DNA of 9,936 nucleotides from Euryarchaeota archaeon UBA128 (GTDB lineage: Archaea; Thermoplasmatota; Poseidoniia; Poseidoniales; Poseidoniaceae). The notes beneath the pieces were generated by a model. The model saw only the letters and a list, made by a program, of their open reading frames with translations, did no database searches and was not told the DNA's origin. Made by a program: the position numbers and the translations under genes. The stretch's first letter is position 1, and the number at the start of each line of letters is the position of its first letter. The stretch spans positions 1-9,936 of the forward strand of contig DALZ01000026.1 of the NCBI GenBank assembly GCA_002496955.1, in the 5' to 3' direction. Of this stretch, positions 1-5,833 are shown in pieces.

Positions 1-594
1 GAGGTATTACCACAGCACCTTACCTTTGATGAAAATGATGTTAATGAACATGGAGTTAGATTGCAAATGAATCCCCCAATTAGGTATACTGCGGATCGAG
101 AAATCCTTTGGAAACGCCTTTTTGACGGAACTATTCAATGCATTGCTACTGACCATGCCCCACATACTCTCGAGGCAAAACAAAAGGGATTTCCCAGCGC
201 CCCCAGCGGTATGCCTGGAGTAGAGACCTCACTACCAGTAATGTTGGATTATGTAAATCAAGGAAGATGTAGCATAGAAGACGTTGTCCGTTGGATGTCA
301 ACAAATGTTGCTGATTGTTATCGCATGATTGGTAAAGGAAAATTAGAGGTTGGCTACGATGGTGATGTCGTGCTCGTCGATATGAATCATAGTGCAGTTG
401 TTGAAGATAAGAACTCCTGGGCTAGGGTAAAATGGAATCCTTTTCACGGTCGAGAGTTGACTGGATGGCCCGTATTAACCGTGGTTGAGGGGATACCAGT
501 ATTCGAGCGCTCGGATGGAACCGGCCAGAAAGGCCGACTATTAGTTGAGCCGGGTTCAGTTGGAAAACCGCTGCTGATGGAACCATGGAACTAG
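1..594 (+). CDS. pyrC: Dihydroorotase, class I type, C-terminal part (5' end beyond the window)
   Basis: Dihydroorotase catalyses the reversible cyclisation of carbamoyl-aspartate to dihydroorotate, the third step of de novo pyrimidine synthesis, in the cytosol. The frame is open from base 1, so the 197 residues seen are the C-terminal half of an enzyme that usually has 400-450. The fragment opens with EVLPQHLTFDE, then MNPPIR (residues 23-28; the Asn binds substrate in characterised class I enzymes), then ATDHAPHT, whose Asp (residue 51, bases 151-153) is the catalytic metal ligand and whose second His (55) contacts substrate. APSGMPGVET and NPFHGRELTGWPV follow, both typical of the family. 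The other zinc-binding histidines lie upstream of the window. The TTG at 61 is an internal Leu, because conserved family sequence continues before it. The gene ends with TAG at 592. The next gene is 80 bp downstream and appears to have its own promoter. Allantoinase or dihydropyrimidinase is much less likely given the MNPP and TDHAPHT blocks. Confidence 0.94.
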   Translation, partial: EVLPQHLTFDENDVNEHGVRLQMNPPIRYTADREILWKRLFDGTIQCIATDHAPHTLEAKQKGFPSAPSGMPGVETSLPVMLDYVNQGRCSIEDVVRWMSTNVADCYRMIGKGKLEVGYDGDVVLVDMNHSAVVEDKNSWARVKWNPFHGRELTGWPVLTVVEGIPVFERSDGTGQKGRLLVEPGSVGKPLLMEPWN

Positions 595-605
595 GCTTAA
601 TTGGT

Positions 606-623
606 CAAAAACGCAGTTTTTTG
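606..623 (+). terminator. Possible transcription terminator after pyrC (T-run with small inverted repeat)
   Basis: Twelve bases after the pyrC stop, CAAAAAC and GTTTTTTG flank a three-base loop (613-615) and end in six consecutive T (617-622). Archaeal RNA polymerase terminates readily at T-rich non-template tracts, so this is a reasonable 3' end for pyrC. The stem is almost all A-T and would be weak; the T-run is the stronger part of the evidence. Confidence 0.35.
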
Positions 624-632
624 TGACATAAG

Positions 633-640
633 AATAAATA
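633..640 (+). promoter_or_regulatory. Candidate TATA box for the small membrane protein gene
   Basis: AATAAATA sits 35-42 bases before the ATG at 675 and is the most TATA-like octamer in the 80-bp gap. With the usual archaeal spacing of about 25 bases, transcription would begin near 660-664. That leaves a leader of roughly 11-15 bases that still includes the AGGAG at 663-667. The match to the consensus is only partial. Confidence 0.35.
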
Positions 641-643
641 CTA

Positions 644-667
644 TTCCTAACAATTTCACGTTAGGAG
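644..667 (+). promoter_or_regulatory. Shine-Dalgarno AGGAG inside a perfect inverted repeat
   Basis: AGGAG at 663-667 lies seven bases before the ATG at 675 and supports that start. TCCTAAC (645-651) is exactly complementary to GTTAGGA (660-666), with an eight-base loop (652-659) and a further possible T-G wobble pair (644/667). In RNA the hairpin would hide the whole ribosome-binding site. If transcription starts at about 660, as the TATA candidate suggests, the left arm would not be transcribed. The repeat could then instead be a DNA operator overlapping the start site. The sequence alone does not decide between these. Confidence 0.45.
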
Positions 668-674
668 ATAATTT

Positions 675-974
675 ATGAGTGGTTTAGAAGATACCTTTGG
701 CAGTGGCTATCAGCAGATTATAATCGGATTTGTGGTGTTTATCCTTGGTGCGTTTTGGGGTGGTATTGAAGCAGACGGTAACATGACTGCGGCAGATGTA
801 TACTGGCCGGCACTAACAATGCTTGCCGGTGGAATGATTACCCTGCTGGGAATTTCCTTTGGCACGGAGCATGAAGATGACCGCACAAACGATTTGATGG
901 ATGCGATCGGCGAATTGACTGCCCGACTAGACAAATTAGTTGCCATGACTACCGGGAAAGATTCTGAGGAATGA
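675..974 (+). CDS. Small two-helix membrane protein with C-terminal coiled coil, function unknown
   Basis: I do not recognise this 99-residue protein. It has a short N-terminus (1-12), a hydrophobic helix at about 13-31 with a GAFWG small-residue motif, a short loop with Asp/Asn (32-41), and a second hydrophobic helix at about 42-63. A charged tail follows. In the tail, L74, I78, L81, L85 and L88 are spaced 4-3-4-3, the pattern of a short coiled coil, which suggests oligomerisation. There is no signal-peptide cleavage motif, no metal motif and no catalytic signature. The start is supported by AGGAG seven bases upstream. The stop (TGA 972-974) is two bases from the stop of the opposing M32 gene. 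It is probably transcribed on its own rather than with pyrC, given the T-run and TATA-like box between them. The reading frame is convincing because of its membrane-protein composition and the good ribosome-binding site; the role is unknown. Confidence 0.8.
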   Translation: MSGLEDTFGSGYQQIIIGFVVFILGAFWGGIEADGNMTAADVYWPALTMLAGGMITLLGISFGTEHEDDRTNDLMDAIGELTARLDKLVAMTTGKDSEE

Positions 975-976
975 GT

Positions 977-2473
977 TTACAAATTGTATAACTCGCCATA
1001 TTTCTTCTCTACATAGTTGATGAATGGTTGGGGAGTTGGTGGTATGCCAGTGGCTAATTTGATTAGCTCACTGGGCGTGTATTTACTACCATTTTGGTGG
1101 ATATTGGTCCGTAGCCAGTCCAACATTGGTAGCCAATTGCCACTTTCAACAATGGCGTTAATATCACCAAGCTCATCACCCATTGCATCAAGTAACTGCG
1201 CAGCATATAGATTTCCAAGAGTATAGGTTGGGAAGTATCCGAATGCCGCCATCGACCAATGAATATCTTGTAAACAACCGAGCCGATCCTCTGGAACCTT
1301 CATCGAAAACCATTCTTCGAACATTTGATTCCAAGCTTGTGGGATATCGTCAACAGAGAGATTATCATTGAATATTTTCTTTTCTAACTCATATCTTAAC
1401 ATGATGTGCAGGTTGTAAGTAACCTCATCAGCTTCCACTCTAATAAAGCCAGGTTCGACACAATTCGCAATTCTGTTCAACTCTTCTGGGCTCCAATCAG
1501 GTGACTCAGGAAAGTGTTCCTTGAACCAAGGTATTGCGACTTTCCAAAAAGCCGGTGTTCGACCAACCTGATTTTCCCAAAATCTGCTTTGTGATTCATG
1601 GACACCCAACGATACTGCATCACCTCTGGGAGTGAATGAATGGTCAGTGTCTAGGCCCTGTTCGTAAAGCGCATGGCCAGTTTCGTGCATGACCGCATAC
1701 AGACAGGAAAACGGATCTTTTTCGTCAAACCTAGTGGTAAACCTCGTGTCACCTGGCCATAATCCAGCTGAGAACGGATGTGTCGAAGCGTCCATCCTTC
1801 CCGCCTCGAAATCAAAGCCAGTAGCCTGTGAGACAATTTTGCAAAACTCAGTCTGGGCATCTACCGGGAATGTCATTTCTGGAGGGAGATTGGGGTCTGG
1901 GTTACTTTTCTTAGCCTCCATTATCTTTTGGAGGAGCGGTACCAATTTGCTCTTCAAACCAGCAAATAGCGGATCATAGTCGCTAACCTTCATGCCAAAT
2001 TCATACTCATCCAACAGCACATCATACCGAGTTGTTTCAACCCCGTAGTAGTCAATTTTCTGATTAGTCATGCTGATTAATTTGCCAAGGAAAGGTTTGA
2101 ACTTACTGAAGTCTGAGGCTGCTCTCGCTTCTTGCCAAGCCACAAGGGCTTGAGACCTTGCTAAGGCAAATTCTGCAACAAATTCTGTGGGCAATTTTAC
2201 CGCTTTGTCATAGCGTCTTCGAACCTCTCTGACGTTTGCTTGTTGATCGGCATTTAGCGATGGGTTTGATTCTAACTCAGTGATTAACTTAGCGAGATTG
2301 TCATCAGTTATTCTATTGTGCTGCTCTCTGGCAAGCCAAGACATAATCTCAGATCTTGATTTAGCACCTTTTGCTGGCATAATAGTTTCTTGGTCCCAAC
2401 CCAGATGGCCTTGTATTGCGCCAAATTTGTGAATATCTTTTACCCGCTCGATAAATAAATCATAACTCGCCAT
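977..2473 (-). CDS. Carboxypeptidase Taq, M32 family metallocarboxypeptidase
   Basis: This is a cytosolic, metal-dependent carboxypeptidase that removes C-terminal residues from peptides, with broad specificity in characterised thermophilic homologues. At 498 residues it is full length for M32 (about 500). The zinc motif HETGH lies at residues 263-267 (bases 1673-1687); the third ligand is Glu293 in the HESQSRFWEN block, 30 residues after the first His, as in the Pyrococcus enzyme. Other family blocks are HPFSAGLWPGDTRFTTR (232-248), RVEADEVTYNLHIMLR (345-360, substrate side) and LQDIHWSMAAFGYFPTYTLG (401-420). No expected catalytic residue is missing. The ATG at 2473 has no good ribosome-binding site. 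An AT-rich box about 25-35 bases upstream is instead placed for a leaderless transcript. It is divergent from the M29/NicX-like gene (85 bp between start codons), and the pairing suggests a link with peptide use. No signal peptide is visible. Confidence 0.96.
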   Translation of the reverse strand: MASYDLFIERVKDIHKFGAIQGHLGWDQETIMPAKGAKSRSEIMSWLAREQHNRITDDNLAKLITELESNPSLNADQQANVREVRRRYDKAVKLPTEFVAEFALARSQALVAWQEARAASDFSKFKPFLGKLISMTNQKIDYYGVETTRYDVLLDEYEFGMKVSDYDPLFAGLKSKLVPLLQKIMEAKKSNPDPNLPPEMTFPVDAQTEFCKIVSQATGFDFEAGRMDASTHPFSAGLWPGDTRFTTRFDEKDPFSCLYAVMHETGHALYEQGLDTDHSFTPRGDAVSLGVHESQSRFWENQVGRTPAFWKVAIPWFKEHFPESPDWSPEELNRIANCVEPGFIRVEADEVTYNLHIMLRYELEKKIFNDNLSVDDIPQAWNQMFEEWFSMKVPEDRLGCLQDIHWSMAAFGYFPTYTLGNLYAAQLLDAMGDELGDINAIVESGNWLPMLDWLRTNIHQNGSKYTPSELIKLATGIPPTPQPFINYVEKKYGELYNL

Positions 2474-2558
2474 GGAGGGCTGAATAAATCCACCCTCAAT
2501 AATTTAACCACTAGTCGAAATCAGTAGTGTAGCATACACATTCAAAGCCTAGACTGTT
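2474..2558. promoter_or_regulatory. Divergent promoter region between M32 peptidase and M29/NicX-like genes
   Basis: This 85-bp gap must carry both promoters. For the minus-strand gene, TTAAATTATT (about 2499-2508 read on that strand) is centred about 30 bases before the ATG, right for a TATA box with transcription starting at the start codon. For the plus-strand gene, the weaker GCATACAC (2532-2539) sits about 25 bases before the ATG at 2559, and there is no Shine-Dalgarno, again suggesting a leaderless message. Between the two boxes, CACTA (2509-2513) and TAGTG (2525-2529) form a short inverted repeat with an 11-base spacer, a possible operator. Near the M32 start, GAGGG (2475-2479) and CCCTC (2493-2497) form a second short inverted repeat. 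Confidence 0.45.
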
Positions 2559-3698
2559 ATGCAATCAACCATGGCGAGGAAACAGCGGGATAACCCTGAT
2601 GAGAATCGTCAATTGCCTGACGATGAACTGCAAGAAATTGTTGATTCTGTTATTGGTTCAGAGGTTGGCGAAAGTATCTCAGATAACACTGATGATGTCG
2701 ATTTTACCATTGAGGAATTGCTTTCAGCCTCTGCAAAGATGGTCGTTGAAACATGTATGGACATCCGACGCGGTGAAAATGTACTCATTGTTTGTGACCC
2801 AACCACTGGTGAAATAGGCCAAGCGTTACACGAAGCTACAATAAAAAAATCTGATCGAGTTTTGCTAATTGTGATGCCAAAAGCCAAACACCATGGGGAG
2901 GAACCTCCTACTCCAGTTGCCAACTTAATGCGCCAGCAACAGGTTGTCCTCGCTCCGACAAAATATTCCCTAACGCACACAAGAGCTGTACGTCAAGCGG
3001 TTAGAGATGGTGCCCGAGTTGCGACAATGCCAGGAATTACCGTTGACATGTTTACCCATGGTGGCATGGCGGCAGACTTCAACAATATCAAAAAGCGAAT
3101 AAGTAATTTAGGACCATACTTTCGCCGCAGAAGAATTGTCAATGTCAAATCAGAGCAAGGTACTGATATCACATTTGAAGTAAACTGGCGCGATTGGAAA
3201 CTAGACGACAACGGTATTTGCAACCGACCTCGAATGTTAACTAATTTGCCGGCTGGAAAAGCCTTCATCATGCCACGGGAAGGCACAATGAATGGGGTAT
3301 TGATAATCGATGGTTCTTGGGATTCAACGCTTTTGGACGAAGAGATTGAGTTGCAGATAGAAAATGGCATGGTTATCGATGTAAAAGGTGGACAAATTGC
3401 AGCTAATATACGGCAAGAGTTTGGTGAGGTAGCAAAGAAACTACGCTCAAAAGAACGAGAAAATGTCTGGACAGTCGCTGAGTTTGGCTTTGGCATGAAC
3501 GATCAAGCAAGGATGGGCGGTAACGTTCTTGAAGATGAAAAAAGGCTTGGAACTTGCTATTTTTCCATCGGTGATAATTCAACATTAGGTGGCTCATCAG
3601 CAGTCGGAATACACATCCCGGGTGTGCTCACCAAGCCAAGCGTGTGGTTAGATGACACTCAAGTGTTGGAAGATGGTGAATTTATTCTCGATATTTAA
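2559..3698 (+). CDS. M29/NicX-like aminopeptidase homologue with altered metal site
   Basis: The last 300 residues match the fold family of M29 aminopeptidases (COG2309-type 'leucyl aminopeptidase') and the related NicX dioxygenases. The visible family blocks are LTNLPAGKAFIMPREG (227-242), DGS (251-253), VAEFGFGMN (306-314), a LGT...GDNSTLGG block (330-345) and the final GIHIPGVLTKPSV (350-362). In working members I recall five metal positions: Glu in LPAGE, Glu in AEFGxGxN, His in LGTxHxxxG, and His and Asp in HxD. Here they are Lys234, Glu308, Tyr334, His352 and Pro354, so only two remain. Residues 1-50 are an acidic, probably disordered extension. The frame is intact and the fold blocks are kept, so this is not an obvious decaying gene. 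It may be a non-catalytic paralogue or use a different chemistry. The start at 2559 suits a leaderless transcript; ATG 2571 is an alternative. The stop abuts the stop of the opposing gene with no base between. Confidence 0.85.
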   Translation: MQSTMARKQRDNPDENRQLPDDELQEIVDSVIGSEVGESISDNTDDVDFTIEELLSASAKMVVETCMDIRRGENVLIVCDPTTGEIGQALHEATIKKSDRVLLIVMPKAKHHGEEPPTPVANLMRQQQVVLAPTKYSLTHTRAVRQAVRDGARVATMPGITVDMFTHGGMAADFNNIKKRISNLGPYFRRRRIVNVKSEQGTDITFEVNWRDWKLDDNGICNRPRMLTNLPAGKAFIMPREGTMNGVLIIDGSWDSTLLDEEIELQIENGMVIDVKGGQIAANIRQEFGEVAKKLRSKERENVWTVAEFGFGMNDQARMGGNVLEDEKRLGTCYFSIGDNSTLGGSSAVGIHIPGVLTKPSVWLDDTQVLEDGEFILDI

Positions 3699-5243
3699 TC
3701 AAGCAAGATTTTGCCCCCCGCAAACGGGGCAATAACGCCAGTATGGGTCGATTCCAATACCGCAACTGCGACAACTAACGCCTGACCTGATGGTGGGCTG
3801 AACTGGTTGATTCCATCTTTGTTGCTGAGGATTTTGTGGAGGAGGTTGATTTACAGGTTGCGGCCTAGCAGTTGGCTGTGGTGCAACATTTTGCGGGGGG
3901 ATTGGCCGTGGTGCAATGTTCTGTAGTTGGTTTGCTTGTTGTGTACTCATCCCTTGCTGAATGTTTGGTCGCACAGCGGTGCGATTAACTGGTTTGCGAA
4001 CCGGGGCTACTGGCCTAGGAAGGTTGGATGCAACTTTCTCTGCCGCTGGAGAGGCAATAAATTCCGATAGCGAAACGCTTCCATCATTATCTTTGTCAGC
4101 AGCCTTGTGTAGAACTTCACTCTCTTCTGGGGAGATTCCTGCTGCCTCGGCTAATTCTGTCACAGATAACGTTCCGTCATCATCGACATCTGCTTGAATA
4201 AATGCTTCTGCTGCCGTAACTATCACTTCATCTACAGCCTTTTCGTCGGTTGATGTTTGTTCGATAACTTCGTCTGTTACCGACTGAGTGGAGTCAATCG
4301 ATTCTTCTATCACATCCGCCTCGATTTCGGTTGGCTCTTCATTGACTTGGCTAGTGAGGCTTGGCTCAGGGTTGCTCATCATACCAAAGGCGCCTTCAAA
4401 CGCAGTATCGGTCACTTTTGCGGCTTTCCTGTCGGTTATATTCGGTTCTGGCGAAACATTGACTTTGGGCACTTCAGATATCTCGTCAACTGCTGGTTTC
4501 CCTGGCAGCGGGACTGAAGCAGTGGTTGGCACTGGAGTAGAAAATTTACTTTGTTTGGGTGCCGGAGTATCGACGATAACCGATTGATTAGTTATTGTTT
4601 CAGTTTGGGATGCTGCCGGTATATGTGCTTTGAGCGGTGTTGTTGTGTCAACTGTTGAATTAGCTAAGTTGGAGATTGGTATTGGGTGGCCGATAACATC
4701 AAGGGCGGCGTCAAATTCATTAGCAATCTCGATAAGTAACGCATTATTTGTTTTGACATCGGTTAAGATTTCAGCCATTGTTAGATAATATTTGACCACT
4801 TCTTGTGCGCCACCAGTGGATTGTGCGATAGCCAGTAGTTTGAGTATGTTCATCGGGTCAGACAGGCGTTCGAGTGAAGCAAACTGCGCCTCGGTTAAGT
4901 CCGGTTTGGCGTGTGGAGACTCTACGCCCATTGAATCTGTTAATCCGAGATAGTGAAGTAATGGATCGGTGAAACTCATAAGGCCTAAATGTCCCGAAAC
5001 TAGGAAGTAAATTTCGCCACCTTCACAGTTTAATACTTGACTTGCTTCTTCAAAATCAAATTCTCCCGGTTTTAACACAATTTCTGAAACCATTTGGAAA
5101 AACGCCACGATTGACTCAAGTGGCTCCATTGACATCATCTGATGAACAATATCTGATGAACTAGTGATACCAAAGTACGCTGAAGTCTCATCTACCTCAA
5201 TACCATCTGGTAACGAGGCACCTTCTAGCACTGTTTCTGACAC
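3699..5243 (-). CDS. Cytosolic double EF-hand, zinc-ribbon protein with long disordered linker
   Basis: This 514-residue protein is of unknown role but clear architecture. Residues 1-185 form a folded, mostly helical region I do not recognise. Residues 190-340 are rich in Thr, Ser, Pro and then Glu/Asp and look disordered. Two EF-hand calcium loops follow: DVDDDGTLSVTE (352-363, bases 4155-4190) and DKDNDGSVSLSE (383-394, bases 4062-4097). Each has all expected ligands (Asp at 1, 3 and 5, Gly at 6, Glu at 12). A Pro/Gln-rich linker (410-485) leads to a C-terminal zinc ribbon, CxxC-x10-CxxC, Cys491/494/505/508 (bases 3720-3773). With no signal peptide or membrane helix it should be cytosolic. 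The start is GTG; an in-frame stop 33 bases upstream and AGGGGGA seven bases before it leave little choice. It lies 59 bp downstream of the giant surface protein gene on the same strand, so an operon is likely. A calcium-responsive adaptor is an inference. Confidence 0.9.
   Translation of the reverse strand: MSETVLEGASLPDGIEVDETSAYFGITSSSDIVHQMMSMEPLESIVAFFQMVSEIVLKPGEFDFEEASQVLNCEGGEIYFLVSGHLGLMSFTDPLLHYLGLTDSMGVESPHAKPDLTEAQFASLERLSDPMNILKLLAIAQSTGGAQEVVKYYLTMAEILTDVKTNNALLIEIANEFDAALDVIGHPIPISNLANSTVDTTTPLKAHIPAASQTETITNQSVIVDTPAPKQSKFSTPVPTTASVPLPGKPAVDEISEVPKVNVSPEPNITDRKAAKVTDTAFEGAFGMMSNPEPSLTSQVNEEPTEIEADVIEESIDSTQSVTDEVIEQTSTDEKAVDEVIVTAAEAFIQADVDDDGTLSVTELAEAAGISPEESEVLHKAADKDNDGSVSLSEFIASPAAEKVASNLPRPVAPVRKPVNRTAVRPNIQQGMSTQQANQLQNIAPRPIPPQNVAPQPTARPQPVNQPPPQNPQQQRWNQPVQPTIRSGVSCRSCGIGIDPYWRYCPVCGGQNLA
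3711..3732 (+). terminator. GC-rich hairpin just past the M29/NicX-like stop codon
   Basis: TTGCCCC (3711-3717) and GGGGCAA (3726-3732) can pair across an eight-base loop; an alternative stem is CCCCG/CGGGG with a CAAA tetraloop (3716-3729). It begins 12 bases after the TAA of the plus-strand gene, so it may mark or protect that transcript's 3' end. There is no T-run after it. The palindrome also coincides with the CPVCGGQ codons of the opposing gene's zinc ribbon, so it could be a by-product of coding. Confidence 0.25.
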
Positions 5244-5250
5244 TATCTCT

Positions 5251-5257
5251 TCCCCCT
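5251..5257 (-). promoter_or_regulatory. Ribosome-binding site for the GTG-started EF-hand gene
   Basis: Read on the minus strand this is AGGGGGA, seven bases before the GTG at 5243. No ATG or TTG codon lies in frame between the upstream in-frame TGA (5274-5276) and this GTG, so the purine run fixes the start. No convincing TATA box is seen in the 59-bp gap, consistent with co-transcription with the upstream surface-protein gene. Confidence 0.55.
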
Positions 5258-5302
5258 GTAATTCGCTGCCGACTCATCTTTCAAAAGTAATACCTATCTG
5301 GC

Positions 5303-5833
5303 TCATCGTGATTTGGTTTTTGCTAGGTTAATTATCGCTCTGGATTGCGGAGCATTCCAGCCTTGCTCTTGTAATCTCATCAATAGTTCGCGTTCATTTT
5401 CGTTAGTAATATTGCCTAATTCAGAAACTGCATTATCAATTGACGAGGTTGCAACATTCTCAAAAATATCTTCCTCTATCTCTACTACCGCACGTCTAAC
5501 CTTCTTATCATTTGTTTCGGATTTCTTAACTTTCTTGGCTACCTTTTTGCTGCTTAATTTCGCACGTTGGGATGCCAAATTAGTCGCAAACTGTGGCGGT
5601 CCGCTGGATGGGATTTTTGTCTTTGGCGCGGTTTGTTGTTGATTAAACGACTGATTCGGCGGTGCTGTTGGCCCACTAACTAACGGGGCGATTGCTCTTG
5701 TTGGTTGTAGAGGGACTGTCCCGCTCTGTTGGGGTTGATTCCTTGTGGACTGGTTTCGGTCTAAAAATGCCAGTCGATCCTCAATAAAGTCCTCTTCTTC
5801 ATCATCATCCTCATACCAATCATCGTCGTCTAA
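5303..5833 (-). other. Cytosolic tail of the giant surface protein
   Basis: The tail starts with a dense acidic stretch (DDDDWYEDDDEEEDF, about 5780-5830). A Pro/Gln/Asn-rich linker follows (about 5570-5770), then a Lys-rich patch (KKVAKKVKK, about 5490-5560) and a final helical segment with NERELLMRLQEQGWNAPQSR (about 5310-5410). A separated acidic patch, basic patch and terminal helix point to an interaction tail rather than a simple stop. The Pro/Gln-rich linker resembles the one in the neighbouring EF-hand protein. Confidence 0.7.

Noticed and set aside
61..63. TTG as the start of dihydroorotase
   Set aside because: Conserved dihydroorotase sequence (EVLPQHLTFDE) is encoded in frame before it, so the gene begins upstream of the window.
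2609..3597. Minus-strand open frames opposite the M29/NicX-like gene
   Set aside because: Antisense shadows; the plus-strand frame carries the conserved family blocks.
2559..3698. Reading the M29/NicX-like gene as a pseudogene because of its lost metal residues
   Set aside because: The frame is intact over the full family length, with conserved structural motifs before and after each changed position, so decay is not supported.
4257..4587. Plus-strand open frames of 86-99 codons opposite the EF-hand gene
   Set aside because: They lie antisense to a well-supported coding region, have no ribosome-binding site and no recognisable protein features.
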